From contig NZ_SDDX01000004.1 of assembly GCF_004115925.1 (NCBI RefSeq), positions 62,001 through 126,000 on the forward strand: DNA of 64,000 nt, given 5' to 3'. The notes beneath the pieces were generated by a model. That model was not told the origin of the DNA and made no database searches. It saw nothing but the letters and a program-made list of their open reading frames with translations. The stretch comes from Lelliottia nimipressuralis (lineage in GTDB: Bacteria; Pseudomonadota; Gammaproteobacteria; Enterobacterales; Enterobacteriaceae). A program made the translations under genes and the position numbers. Of this stretch, positions 19,133 through 27,541 are shown piece after piece (the stretch's first letter is position 1; every line of letters begins with the position of its first letter).

Positions 19133-19712
19133 GTGCTTCACTTTTTTTAATCACCCGTTGACGCACCAGCCACTCCGTCGCCATGAGCGTCCCCATCAGG
19201 ATGTACGCGATCATGCCGTTCCACAGCGTCCAGAGCTGCATATCACCGTGGATGACGGTAAACAGCGCCACCGAACCGTTCACAATGAAAAACCCGCACC
19301 ACACGCGGGTGACATTGCGGGTGTAGCAAATGCCTTCCGGCGGCAGTTGGGGATCGCGCAAACGCGCCAGCCGTTCGACCAGCGGCATTGCCGTCCACAG
19401 AGAACCGCCAAACACGGCCAGCATCACGAGATTCACCACCACGGGATAGAGCAGCAGCCACTGGTGCGCTTTCAGCAGATAGCTCGCCGTGCAGAGGGCA
19501 ATGCCCGCCAGCGCCACGCTTTGCACCACAAAGCGCATCGGCCCGGCGTTATGCCGCGCCTGACGCAGGCGACAGACCAGCAGCAGCGCCATCAGCGGCA
19601 GCAGCCAGTGCAGGCTGTTGTGCGTCAGCCCAAAGCCAATCAGAAATGGCCAGGCGAGCAGCATCAGCCCCGTCAGCAGCGGGATGGCCGGAAAAGATCG
19701 TCCGCCACGCAT
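19125..19712 (-). CDS. apeG: APE cluster inner-membrane protein ApeG (COG4648-like)
   Basis: 195-residue integral membrane protein with about five to six hydrophobic segments (for example 10-30, 34-45, 62-80, 84-105, 140-158, 163-182). It matches the uncharacterised COG4648 membrane family often found between ACP and AMP-ligase genes in APE clusters. No catalytic motif is seen; the conserved-looking TRNVTRVWCGFFIVNGSVA could mark a functional loop. Role unknown; transport or scaffolding is a guess. Confidence 0.83.
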   Translation of the reverse strand: MRGGRSFPAIPLLTGLMLLAWPFLIGFGLTHNSLHWLLPLMALLLVCRLRQARHNAGPMRFVVQSVALAGIALCTASYLLKAHQWLLLYPVVVNLVMLAVFGGSLWTAMPLVERLARLRDPQLPPEGICYTRNVTRVWCGFFIVNGSVALFTVIHGDMQLWTLWNGMIAYILMGTLMATEWLVRQRVIKKSEAHD

Positions 19713-19718
19713 GGCGTC

Positions 19719-19970
19719 TTACTCTTCGCGCAGAAGCTGTTCTACAGCGTCCACCACGTCCTGAACGGTACGCACCGATTTGAAGGTTTCAGGTTTGATT
19801 TTTTTGCCTGTTTTCTTCTGCAGGTGAACAATCATGTCGACGGCGTCGATGCTGTCCAGCTCCAGATCTTCGTACAGGCGCGCCTCGGGAGAGATCGCGT
19901 CCGGTTCGATTTCAAACAGTTTGGTCAGGAGTCCGCAGACTTCCTGATAAATGGCATTTTGTTCTGTCAT
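19719..19970 (-). CDS. apeF: Acyl carrier protein ApeF
   Basis: 83-residue carrier protein with the phosphopantetheine site S40 in DLELDSIDAVDMIVHLQK. ATG 19970 gives the family-like start MTEQNAIYQEV; a longer frame reaching 20072 lies within apeE and is rejected, though ATG 20000 cannot be excluded because Shine-Dalgarno matches are weak. Second of two tandem carriers; with ApeE it is probably charged by AcpT. Confidence 0.88.
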   Translation of the reverse strand: MTEQNAIYQEVCGLLTKLFEIEPDAISPEARLYEDLELDSIDAVDMIVHLQKKTGKKIKPETFKSVRTVQDVVDAVEQLLREE

Positions 19971-19983
19971 AGCAAATTCGTTC

Positions 19984-20241
19984 TCAGGCGCGTTGGGCAT
20001 GGATAAATGATGCCAGCGTGGCGACGGAATAGAAGTGCTGACGCATCTCTTCGCTTTCCGCAGAGAGCACAACCCCGTACTGGTTTTTCACTGCCAGGCC
20101 AAGCTCCAGCGCGTCGATGGAATCGAGGCCCAGGCCATCACCAAACAGCGCCGCATCCGTTTCGATATCGTCGGCGGTAAGTTCGTCCAGATTCAGCGTA
20201 GAGATAATAAGATTTTTAATTTCAAGATAAAGCGCTTGCAT
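19984..20241 (-). CDS. apeE: Acyl carrier protein ApeE
   Basis: 85-residue carrier protein with S41 in GLGLDSIDALELGLAV as the 4'-phosphopantetheine attachment site. Two ATGs (20244 and 20241) are adjacent; the second was chosen because AGGA then lies 7 bases upstream. It overlaps the apeD 3' end by 20 bases. Two divergent carriers in one cluster are normal for APE systems. Confidence 0.9.
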   Translation of the reverse strand: MQALYLEIKNLIISTLNLDELTADDIETDAALFGDGLGLDSIDALELGLAVKNQYGVVLSAESEEMRQHFYSVATLASFIHAQRA

Positions 20242-21037
20242 CATTAATTCCTGACAAAGATTGAAGGCCTGATGTTAAGCGATGCTGCAGATGCCGGTTC
20301 AGCTGGCGCGCTGCCAGAGCCGGTTCTTGTTCTGTTGCATCGTAAAAATCGTGAATATTGACCCGTTCACGGACATCAACCGTGAAGAAGGGCTTGCGCG
20401 GCGGTACGTCGTACCAGCGGCTGTTTTTATCGAGCAGGTGCTCGCTGCAGTGGATCACCACCACCCGCAGATCGCTGCCGCAGCGCACGGCGATATTGGC
20501 CGCACCGCGTTGGAGCGTCATCGCTTCCCCGACGCGGGTGCGCGTGCCTTCGGGGAAAATCAGTAAGGTATCGCCCTGTGCCAGACGTCGCTGGCTGGCG
20601 GCGAGCAGGGTATCTGCTTCACTGTTGATCAGATAATCCGCTGCCCGAATCACGCCGCTGACGAAGGGGTTACGCAGCAGGGCGCTTTTCACCAGGCAGT
20701 CGGTTTCTGGCATGACCGAGGCGAGGATCACGTAATCAATCAGCGTGGGATGGTTGGCGATGACAAGGCAACCGCGCTCGCTGCGCAGGGCCTCGAGGTT
20801 ATCAATGCGGTAATCCAGCACGCCCGTCAGGCGCATGACGTTCATGAAGAAACGAAAGCTGGCGGCGATACTGCGGCGTGCCAGCCGACGGCGTTTGACG
20901 CGATCGCGCTGAACAATCAGCAGGAGATTAAACCAGACCAGCGACAGCAGCAGCCCGCCCACGCCAAACAGCGCGAAGCAGAATCCGGTCATGACCAGAC
21001 GCCATAGCCGATTAAGAGTGCTGGCTAACGCGTTCAT
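20222..21037 (-). CDS. apeD: 1-acyl-sn-glycerol-3-phosphate acyltransferase-like ApeD
   Basis: PlsC-type (LPLAT) acyltransferase of 271 residues with an N-terminal hydrophobic anchor (about 17-42). The HX4D motif is HPTLID (H96-D101) and the substrate-binding motif is FPEGTR (161-166). ATG 21037 in an ATGA overlap with the apeC stop is chosen over the longer frame from 21055. It may acylate the lipid part of the APE product; substrate unknown. Confidence 0.88.
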   Translation of the reverse strand: MNALASTLNRLWRLVMTGFCFALFGVGGLLLSLVWFNLLLIVQRDRVKRRRLARRSIAASFRFFMNVMRLTGVLDYRIDNLEALRSERGCLVIANHPTLIDYVILASVMPETDCLVKSALLRNPFVSGVIRAADYLINSEADTLLAASQRRLAQGDTLLIFPEGTRTRVGEAMTLQRGAANIAVRCGSDLRVVVIHCSEHLLDKNSRWYDVPPRKPFFTVDVRERVNIHDFYDATEQEPALAARQLNRHLQHRLTSGLQSLSGINDASALS

Positions 21038-21756
21038 GCGCGGGACCACTGCCACAGCAGGCGCTCACCGGAAACCACAAACTGCGGCTCGCCAGTAAGA
21101 TAACGTTGCAGGAACATCAGGCTTTGCGGCAACGGCGGCTCTTCGCCGAGGCTGCCAGAACGGGTTTCACAGCGCAGCGCATCACCGGCTTCGATCACTA
21201 ACGCCATCGCATACGGCCAGGTGGGCATGTGCGCGGGTAAATGAGGGTGGTAAAACACCGGCAGTGAACCGTCGAAATCGACCAGCAGGACGCGGGTGTA
21301 ACCCGCCTGCAACATGCACAGTACTTCACATAAGCCCTGCTGGAAGGTGTCCAGCCCGGCGGAAAGGGAAGAGGAGACAATCGGCTGGCGCGCGGCGATA
21401 GTGAGATTACCCACGGAAGAGTTGTGCACGGACATGGCGAAATCGGTGGGCGACACGGCCTGATCCGTCGCCAGGGCATGCAGAATGCGATAGTTGCGCT
21501 CCAGCTCGCCGTGACGGCTGGTGTAGACCACGGCGTCGATGGCGTGCTTGCGCAGCATCGACAGGCCGCAATCGACGGCCAGCTTGCTGCCAGAGTTGAG
21601 GCGACGCGCGGTCATCATCGGCAAATCAGTCAGTTTTGCCTGTGGCGCAGTGGGATCAATGGTGAGTGAATCGCGTGACCACGCCTGCCATTGTTCGGCA
21701 TCACTGAGACCCGGCGCTCTGGCCTGCCAGTCGATAATGTTAAGTGCAAATTTCAT
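21034..21756 (-). CDS. apeC: Ketosynthase-like chain length factor ApeC
   Basis: 240-residue thiolase-fold protein of the beta-ketoacyl synthase chain-length-factor type, shorter than a true ketosynthase. The segment aligned by eye with the nucleophile region reads VSSSLSAGLDTF, with serine where catalytic Cys would sit, so it is probably catalytically inert and acts as partner of ApeO. VHNSSVGNLTIAARQP is the other family-typical stretch. It ends in an ATGA overlap with apeD. A 64-base gap separates it from apeB. Confidence 0.87.
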   Translation of the reverse strand: MKFALNIIDWQARAPGLSDAEQWQAWSRDSLTIDPTAPQAKLTDLPMMTARRLNSGSKLAVDCGLSMLRKHAIDAVVYTSRHGELERNYRILHALATDQAVSPTDFAMSVHNSSVGNLTIAARQPIVSSSLSAGLDTFQQGLCEVLCMLQAGYTRVLLVDFDGSLPVFYHPHLPAHMPTWPYAMALVIEAGDALRCETRSGSLGEEPPLPQSLMFLQRYLTGEPQFVVSGERLLWQWSRA

Positions 21757-21820
21757 CTACGCGCGTCCGCGATCTATCGTCATTAAATAACGGCGTCAGC
21801 CGTCAGGTATTTCACAGAAT

Positions 21821-22885
21821 TTATTGTTCGTTTTTCTGACAAATCAGTAAGGTATGCCCTAACCCTAAATTGTCCAGTCGTTGCTCTACGTGGAAACCCG
21901 CCTGCTCCAGGTAGTGATAAAATTTCTCGGCACTATAAAAGCGACTATTGCCATTCGCCATGCAGGTGAAATAGAGCGAGGTCGCGTTCAGGCTGAACGA
22001 GGCCGCTTCGAATTTCTGGGCATCCCAGAACAGCTCCATAATGCATAACCGTGCGCCCGGCTTCATGACCTGAGCCACGTTTCCCAGCATGGTGACAATC
22101 TGATCGGGAGAGAAGCAGTCGAGGAACTGGCTCATCCACCACACGTCAGCTTCGCCCGGCAGTGCCGCGTTGCTAAGCATATCGACAGCATGGAACCCAA
22201 TGCGATGAGATAATCCTGCAATTGCGATATTTTCCTGCGCCAGCGCTATTTGCTGCGGGAGGTCGAGGATCGTAATGGCGACATTTTCATCATAGCGGCA
22301 ACAGCGTAAAGCCCATTTACCGGTATTTCCGCCTACATCGTACAATTTTGTCGGCTTGCTTGCGAATATATATGGCAAAGCGGCATCAAAAGCGGCGTCA
22401 GAATAGTAATGATCAAACGCAAACCAACTCTCTTTCGCCTGCGCCGGTAATTGCGACAATGCAGGATAGATAGTCGGCCATTCGCCAAATACCGATAATC
22501 CCGCGGGTTTTTCCTGTTTAAGGGAATCGGAGAGGTGGAATAAACCCTGATAACAAACGTCCTGGGTAAAATCCATATTTACGCGGGTCATGGTGTCATG
22601 CAGAAGAAAATGGCCTATTTTTGCCAGGTAGTACAGCCCCTCTTTATGGGTAACGATCCGTCCGCTTAATCCCATATCCAGCAGGACGCTCACTGCATAT
22701 TCATTCAGTGTGCTGTTTTCAACAATCTCAGCCAGGCATGCACCCTGTTTTCCCTGTTTATCCAGCCAGGCTAAAACGCCAGAGTTACGCAGACAGAGCG
22801 CGGTTTGAAACAACATCGGAGCAAAAGCGATACGTTGTGCTTCTGTAATGGCATCCAGCGCACTGAGCGAATCCGTTTCGTACAT
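21821..22885 (-). CDS. apeB: SAM-dependent methyltransferase ApeB
   Basis: 354 residues. The N-terminal winged-helix dimerisation region (about 20-110) is followed by a class I methyltransferase fold with the SAM motif LYDVGGNTGKWALRCC (about 185-200), the acidic motif AITILDLPQQ, and WWMSQFLDCFSP. This layout is typical of plant-type and polyketide O-methyltransferases. In some APE clusters the aryl head is methylated; that is the likely role. ATG 22885 is preceded by AAGG about 9-10 bases upstream. Its base composition looks less GC-rich than the downstream ape genes. Confidence 0.86.
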   Translation of the reverse strand: MYETDSLSALDAITEAQRIAFAPMLFQTALCLRNSGVLAWLDKQGKQGACLAEIVENSTLNEYAVSVLLDMGLSGRIVTHKEGLYYLAKIGHFLLHDTMTRVNMDFTQDVCYQGLFHLSDSLKQEKPAGLSVFGEWPTIYPALSQLPAQAKESWFAFDHYYSDAAFDAALPYIFASKPTKLYDVGGNTGKWALRCCRYDENVAITILDLPQQIALAQENIAIAGLSHRIGFHAVDMLSNAALPGEADVWWMSQFLDCFSPDQIVTMLGNVAQVMKPGARLCIMELFWDAQKFEAASFSLNATSLYFTCMANGNSRFYSAEKFYHYLEQAGFHVEQRLDNLGLGHTLLICQKNEQ

Positions 22886-22922
22886 TATTGCGTAACCTTT
22901 AACTGGTCAGAGAAATACGTTA

Positions 22923-22942
22923 TCGGGCCGATAGCGGCCCGA
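22923..22942 (-). terminator. Hairpin between apeA and apeB
   Basis: TCGGGCCG (22923-22930) and CGGCCCGA (22935-22942) form a perfect 8-base-pair GC-rich stem with loop ATAG, just past the apeA stop. There is no T-run after it on the minus strand, so it is more likely a partial terminator or a 3' mRNA stabiliser that sets apeA apart from the rest of the operon. Confidence 0.5.
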
Positions 22943-22954
22943 CTTTAAACAAAT

Positions 22955-23344
22955 TTACTGCGCGGCGCTTCTGGCGAGATTCAGCTGAATATCTTTGTCG
23001 AGATTGCGAACCCAACGGTTGTAATTTTTATGAATCTTACCGTCACTGGCTTTCAGGTTCAGGCTATTTTCGTAATTAATTGAATAGCTTGTGGCCGTGT
23101 ACGGGATGCGCACTTCGGCGCTATGGTCGCGTGCCTGCAGGCGGCCTTTGATCACACCCGGGCTGACTTCGGTCATAATCCAGTCGCGCTGAAGACCGGC
23201 TTTCAGAATCGCCGACTTAACCTGCTCCGCAGAATGGCCCGCGCTGACAGTAGAATGAACCTGATCAACCGGGGCAGTACGCGCACAGCCTGCCAGCGCA
23301 CCCATAATGGCAAACGCCGCACACCATTTCACAATCTTCTTCAT
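22955..23344 (-). CDS. apeA: APE cluster lipoprotein ApeA
   Basis: Predicted small lipoprotein of 129 residues. The signal peptide MKKIVKWCAAFAIMGALAGC has a lipobox (ALAGC), then a short body with IPYTATSYSINYENSLNLKA and IHKNYNRWVRNLDKDIQ. Starting at ATG 23344 is supported by GGAG 6 bases upstream; the longer frame to 23389 has no signal-peptide logic. First gene of the APE cluster; a TATATT at about 23397-23392 on the minus strand could be its -10. No known function; a surface or periplasmic role in APE lipid placement is inferred from position. Confidence 0.8.
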   Translation of the reverse strand: MKKIVKWCAAFAIMGALAGCARTAPVDQVHSTVSAGHSAEQVKSAILKAGLQRDWIMTEVSPGVIKGRLQARDHSAEVRIPYTATSYSINYENSLNLKASDGKIHKNYNRWVRNLDKDIQLNLARSAAQ

Positions 23345-23552
23345 CAACAACTCCGTATCAATAATAGTGATTTCGTCCGCGATATTCACGCAATATAATC
23401 CTTAAGATAAATTGAAACCATTGCGATAAATATCATTCTTGCGTTATTTCTTTTTTTTCATTGCCAATTTAACTTTAATTAACGCGATAGCAATGTAGAC
23501 AACGATTTTGTTATCGGCTTTGCTAAGAGAATATTCACTTAAATATAACAAT

Positions 23553-23578
23553 TATGCCGATTTAAAAAAATCGGCATA
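23553..23578. repeat. Perfect hairpin between yhhT and apeA
   Basis: TATGCCGATTT (23553-23563) and AAATCGGCATA (23568-23578) pair perfectly over 11 bases with an AAAA loop. It lies in the 296-base gap between the yhhT stop and apeA. AT-rich flanks without a clean T-run leave its role open: terminator, operator or mRNA end. Confidence 0.6.
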
Positions 23579-23603
23579 GAGTGTATAGACCTGATGAGGA
23601 ACG

Positions 23604-23629
23604 TAAACCTACCCCGGTTGGTAGGTTTA
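23604..23629. repeat. Perfect hairpin downstream of yhhT
   Basis: TAAACCTACC (23604-23613) pairs with GGTAGGTTTA (23620-23629) around CCGGTT. It starts 12 bases beyond the yhhT stop (minus strand) and may end the yhhT message. A related arm pair, AAACCTACC-GG-GGTAGGGTTT, occurs at about 27394-27413 next to yhhQ. Confidence 0.6.
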
Positions 23630-23640
23630 TGCTGAAAACG

Positions 23641-24690
23641 TTATCCGGGGAGCCGGCTTTTCGGACGTCCTGGTCCGAGAAGAATGGCCAGTTTACCGCC
23701 GCCTTTCGTGGTCTCCATCCATATTTTACAGACGCTGGTCAGCGGTACCGAAAGGAGCATTCCCACGGGGCCGAGTAGCCATCCCCATATTAATAATGAC
23801 AAAAAGACCACCATTGTCGACATGCCCAGACGGTGGCCCATCATGCGCGGCTCGACGATATTCCCGAGCACCATATGCACCGCCAGAAATAGCGCGCCCA
23901 CCAGCATACATTCGTAAAAGCCGTTGAACAGAAACGCCTGAATCATCGGCGGCACGGCAGAGAGCACCGCGCCGATGTTAGGCACGTAGTTGAGCAGAAA
24001 CGCCAGCACGCCCCACATAAGCGCGAACTGCACGCCCATCAGCGCCAGCCCCAGCCAGACAATCGCCCCAGTCCACAGGCTCAGCAGCGTTTTCAGCGCC
24101 AGATAGTGCGAAACACCCTTCAGCGCGCGGTGCAGCCCGGCGATGTGGATTTGCGGATTGTTCAGGGCGAAGCGCAGTTTGTACGGTACGTGGCGCACTT
24201 CGAACAGCATAAACACCACCGTCATCACCAGCAGTAAAATGCTGGCCATCGCGCCAGAAAGCCCGGTCATCAGGGTGGTGGCGAAGGTCATGACTTTTTC
24301 GGAGTCCATGCGTCTTAGCATGCGTTCAGGGGAGATGTGCAAGTTGAGGAACGGCAGCATCTGCTGCAGATCGACAATCTTGCGCGTCAGCTCTTTATTG
24401 TATTTCGGCAGCAGGGTGGAGAACTCACTCAGCGACGCCGCCAGCACGCCAAACAGCGCGGTCAGCACGATGAGCATCACAATGACTACGATGGTGATGG
24501 CAAGCGGGCGCCGCACGCCACGTCGAATAAACCAGGTAACTAACGGATTGAGTACAATGGCAAAAAAAAGCGCCAGCAACAGCTGAACGATAATATCCGC
24601 CGCTGCGTGAATGCCAGCGAGGATCACCACCAGACAGGCGAGCTTTAATAAAATGTGGAGGCCCGTCTTGTCGGGCTGGGGGGTTGTCAT
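23641..24690 (-). CDS. yhhT: AI-2E family inner-membrane transporter YhhT
   Basis: 349-residue polytopic membrane protein of the AI-2E transporter (UPF0118/PerM-TqsA) family, very like E. coli YhhT. Hydrophobic pairs lie at about 13-45 and 60-85, followed by a long soluble loop (85-150) and further segments to about 330. Conserved LLNYVPNIGAVLSAVPPM and EPRMMGHRLGMSTMVVFLSLLIWGWLLGP-type motifs are present. Substrate unknown. Divergent from yhhS with a 144-base gap. Confidence 0.93.
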   Translation of the reverse strand: MTTPQPDKTGLHILLKLACLVVILAGIHAAADIIVQLLLALFFAIVLNPLVTWFIRRGVRRPLAITIVVIVMLIVLTALFGVLAASLSEFSTLLPKYNKELTRKIVDLQQMLPFLNLHISPERMLRRMDSEKVMTFATTLMTGLSGAMASILLLVMTVVFMLFEVRHVPYKLRFALNNPQIHIAGLHRALKGVSHYLALKTLLSLWTGAIVWLGLALMGVQFALMWGVLAFLLNYVPNIGAVLSAVPPMIQAFLFNGFYECMLVGALFLAVHMVLGNIVEPRMMGHRLGMSTMVVFLSLLIWGWLLGPVGMLLSVPLTSVCKIWMETTKGGGKLAILLGPGRPKSRLPG

Positions 24691-24834
24691 GCTGATTCCT
24701 TTTGTTGTGTGCCCGTTAAGTGTAGCGCCTGGAGACCGCTGCGTTTGACGCCGTTAATCTGAAAGTCACTGCTGCTTTTCGCCCCATGACGTGGTAATAG
24801 TGAAACACTGTTGCAAAATTCCAGGTAGAACCTC

Positions 24835-26049
24835 ATGCCCGTACCTGCCGCCGAACCGGCGCTGAGCGGATTGCGCCTCAATCTGCGCATTGTTTCTGTT
24901 GTCATGTTTAACTTCGCCAGTTATCTCACCATTGGGCTGCCGCTGGCGGTTTTGCCCGGTTACGTCCATGACGTGATGGGATTTAGCGCCTTCTGGGCGG
25001 GGCTGGTGATTAGCCTCCAGTATTTCGCCACGCTGTTGAGTCGCCCGCAGTCGGGGCGCTACGCGGATCTGTTTGGCCCGAAAAGTATTGTCGTGGTGGG
25101 GTTGTGCGGCTGTTTCCTCAGTGGCCTGAGCTATCTGCTGGCGGCGACCACCAGCGCCTGGCCGATGGTTAGCCTGGCGCTGCTGTGTCTTGGGCGTGTG
25201 ATTCTGGGCATCGGGCAAAGTCTGGCGGGCACCGGCTCGACCCTGTGGGGCGTGGGCGTTGTCGGCACGCCGCATATCGGGCGCGTGATTTCGTGGAACG
25301 GGATTGTCACCTACGGCGCGATGGCTCTCGGCGCGCCGCTTGGCGTGGTGTGTTACGCGTGGGGCGGGCTGCACGGGCTGGCCATCACCATTATGGTGGT
25401 GGCGCTGATTGCAATTTTACTGGCGCTGCCGCGTCCGAAAGTGAAAGCCAACAAAGGTAAACCGCTGCCGTTTCGCGCGGTGCTCGGACGCGTCTGGCCT
25501 TACGGCATGGCGCTGGCGCTGGCCTCCGCCGGTTTCGGTGTGATCGCCACCTTCATCACCCTCTTTTACGATGCCAAAGGCTGGGACGGCGCAGCGTTCG
25601 CCCTGACGTTGTTTAGCTGTGCCTTCGTTGGCACGCGGTTACTCTTCCCGAACGGCATCAACCGCCTCGGCGGGCTGAACGTGGCCATGATCTGCTTTGC
25701 CGTGGAGATTGTTGGCCTGCTGCTGACGGGCATTGCCAGCGAGCCGTGGGTGGCGAAAATCGGCGTGTTCCTCGCAGGCGCGGGCTTCTCGCTGGTCTTC
25801 CCGGCGCTGGGCGTGGTGGCGGTGAAAGCCGTGCCACAGCAAAACCAGGGCTCAGCACTGGCGACCTATACGGTATTTATGGATATGTCGTTGGGCGTGA
25901 CCGGGCCACTGGCCGGGCTGCTGATGGCATGGGCAGGCGTTCCGATGATCTATCTGGCGGCGGCGGGGCTGGTGGGCGTGGCGCTGTTGTTGACCTGGCG
26001 CCTAAAAAAACGGCCCCCGGCGCAAGCGACGGAGGCCGTTGAATCGTGA
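24835..26049 (+). CDS. yhhS: MFS transporter YhhS
   Basis: Major facilitator superfamily permease of 404 residues with about twelve hydrophobic segments, close to E. coli YhhS (UPF0226). The MFS loop 2-3 motif appears as SGRYADLFGPKSIVV. Overexpression of the E. coli protein has been linked to arabinose and glyphosate efflux; the natural substrate is unknown. Its last codons (KKRPPAQATEAVES) double as the terminator of the convergent dcrB gene. Confidence 0.92.
   Translation: MPVPAAEPALSGLRLNLRIVSVVMFNFASYLTIGLPLAVLPGYVHDVMGFSAFWAGLVISLQYFATLLSRPQSGRYADLFGPKSIVVVGLCGCFLSGLSYLLAATTSAWPMVSLALLCLGRVILGIGQSLAGTGSTLWGVGVVGTPHIGRVISWNGIVTYGAMALGAPLGVVCYAWGGLHGLAITIMVVALIAILLALPRPKVKANKGKPLPFRAVLGRVWPYGMALALASAGFGVIATFITLFYDAKGWDGAAFALTLFSCAFVGTRLLFPNGINRLGGLNVAMICFAVEIVGLLLTGIASEPWVAKIGVFLAGAGFSLVFPALGVVAVKAVPQQNQGSALATYTVFMDMSLGVTGPLAGLLMAWAGVPMIYLAAAGLVGVALLLTWRLKKRPPAQATEAVES
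26004..26040 (-). terminator. dcrB intrinsic terminator inside the yhhS 3' end
   Basis: Read on the minus strand, AACGGCC is followed by a GC-rich loop, GGCCGTT and a run of seven Ts (plus-strand AAAAAAA at 26004-26010). It lies 16 bases after the dcrB stop and wholly inside the yhhS reading frame, so one stretch serves as coding sequence and as terminator. Confidence 0.8.
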
Positions 26050-26055
26050 TGAAAA

Positions 26056-26613
26056 TTACTTGATCACGACGGTATTAATGATGTTTTCCGCAGCGGTTTG
26101 TGCCTTCTGCTGATCGTCAGCAGGCAGGGTGATTTGCATGGTCAGCAGTTTACCGTCCACTTTACCCAGCACCACGGAGGAGTAAGCGGTCTGGCCTTTG
26201 GCAGAGATAATGCTGTCCAGCTGTTGCAGGGTGTGGCCTTTCAGTTCGATGGACTTGTTGGTCACGACCTGCAGCTGCGGATCGCGGCTACGCTGTTGAT
26301 CTTCCAGACGCTTGGTCAGCACGGCCAGGTCTTCGCTGGTGTCGTCACCGACAATCACGATCACCGCTTTCTGCCCGGTGGCGTCTGAATAGACGTGCAT
26401 GTTGTTCGCCTGGGTACCCAGCTTGCCGCTCTGATCGGTCATATCCGCCGGCAGAGAGAAACTGAGTTTGCCATCCATCAAATTCACCGGTTGTCCGGTG
26501 GCGTTACTTTCAGCAGACGCGCCCTGAGCAGGGGTCTTCGTATCGCTGTTATCACAGGCCGCAAGACCCACAACCAGCAGGCCAATCCCGACATATTTAA
26601 CCAGATTGCGCAT
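26056..26613 (-). CDS. dcrB: Inner-membrane lipoprotein DcrB
   Basis: 185-residue lipoprotein. The signal peptide [20 protein letters not shown] ends in a lipobox Cys followed by Asp (DN), which favours retention in the inner membrane by the +2 rule. The body is close to E. coli DcrB, needed for adsorption of phages C1 and C6 and linked to membrane homeostasis when lipoprotein maturation fails. ATG 26613 after AGGAAG gives the family length; the longer frame from 26667 was rejected. Confidence 0.94.
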   Translation of the reverse strand: MRNLVKYVGIGLLVVGLAACDNSDTKTPAQGASAESNATGQPVNLMDGKLSFSLPADMTDQSGKLGTQANNMHVYSDATGQKAVIVIVGDDTSEDLAVLTKRLEDQQRSRDPQLQVVTNKSIELKGHTLQQLDSIISAKGQTAYSSVVLGKVDGKLLTMQITLPADDQQKAQTAAENIINTVVIK

Positions 26614-26685
26614 TGACTTCTTCCTTTCGATAAACGGCCATAACGGCTCATTTGTCCATCTTATCACAACTGATAAAGCGAACCT

Positions 26686-27351
26686 TTAACCAGCCTGTAA
26701 TGCAGACATTTCGGATTTATCCGCCAGCCTTTTCAGCAGCATATTCAGCAGCACGCCGTACATCGGCAGGAAGAACACAATGCTGATCAGCACCTTGAAG
26801 CAGTAGTCCACCAGCGCAATCTCCATCCAGTGGGCGGCCATAAAGGCATCCGGGCTGCGCCAGAAGGCGATAAAGAAGAAGGCGAGGGTATCGCTGACGT
26901 TGCCAAACAGCGTGGACGCCGTCGGTGCCATCCACCAGCGGTGGTTTTGTCGCAGGCGGTTAAAGACGTGGACGTCGAGGATCTGCCCCAGCGCATAGGC
27001 CATAAAGCTCGCGGCGGCGATACGGGCGACAAACAGATTGAAGTGCGTCAGCGCTTCAAAACCCTGCCAGCTTCCCATATAGAACAGGGATGAGATGACG
27101 TAGGAGATGAACAGCGCGGGCAGCATCACCGCGAAAATAATGCGTCGGGCCAGCGGCGCGCCGAAGATGCGCACGGTCAAATCTGTCGCAAGGAAGATAA
27201 ACGGGAAACTGAACGCGCCCCAGGTGGTATGGAAACCAAAAATGGAGATGGGCAGCTGCACCAGATAGTTACTGGAGGTGATCACCAGCAGATGAAATAG
27301 CGATAGCCAGAACAACGCTTTTACGCGCTGCGATTGAGAGAACTGCGTCAT
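26686..27351 (-). CDS. yhhQ: Queuosine precursor transporter YhhQ
   Basis: 221-residue membrane protein of the QueT/VUT-1 (DUF165) family with about six hydrophobic segments. E. coli YhhQ imports 7-cyano-7-deazaguanine (preQ0) and preQ1 for tRNA queuosine synthesis. Conserved-looking stretches include HTTWGAFSFPFIFLATDLTVRIFG and TLFGNVSDTLAFFFIAF. Divergent from tusA with a 190-base gap containing an imperfect hairpin near 27394-27413. Both neighbours act in tRNA modification. Confidence 0.94.
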   Translation of the reverse strand: MTQFSQSQRVKALFWLSLFHLLVITSSNYLVQLPISIFGFHTTWGAFSFPFIFLATDLTVRIFGAPLARRIIFAVMLPALFISYVISSLFYMGSWQGFEALTHFNLFVARIAAASFMAYALGQILDVHVFNRLRQNHRWWMAPTASTLFGNVSDTLAFFFIAFWRSPDAFMAAHWMEIALVDYCFKVLISIVFFLPMYGVLLNMLLKRLADKSEMSALQAG

Positions 27352-27541
27352 ATTGTGACCTTTTTATGATTTGGGGTGAGGGAACCCAATAAAAACCTAC
27401 CGGGGTAGGGTTTAAAGCCGCCGCATAATACTGCTTTTGGAGGGTAATGCAATGGCTAATTTTCGCGCAATCGTTAACCTGGTTTGCTTTGCCGAAAACG
27501 CGGCGTAAACTACAGCCGTTTTTGATTTGAACGAGAAGATG

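Noticed and set aside
27361..27420. preQ1 riboswitch in front of yhhQ
   Set aside because: The hairpin near 27394 is tempting because YhhQ imports preQ0/preQ1, but the A-rich pseudoknot tail and loop bases of known preQ1 classes are not seen.
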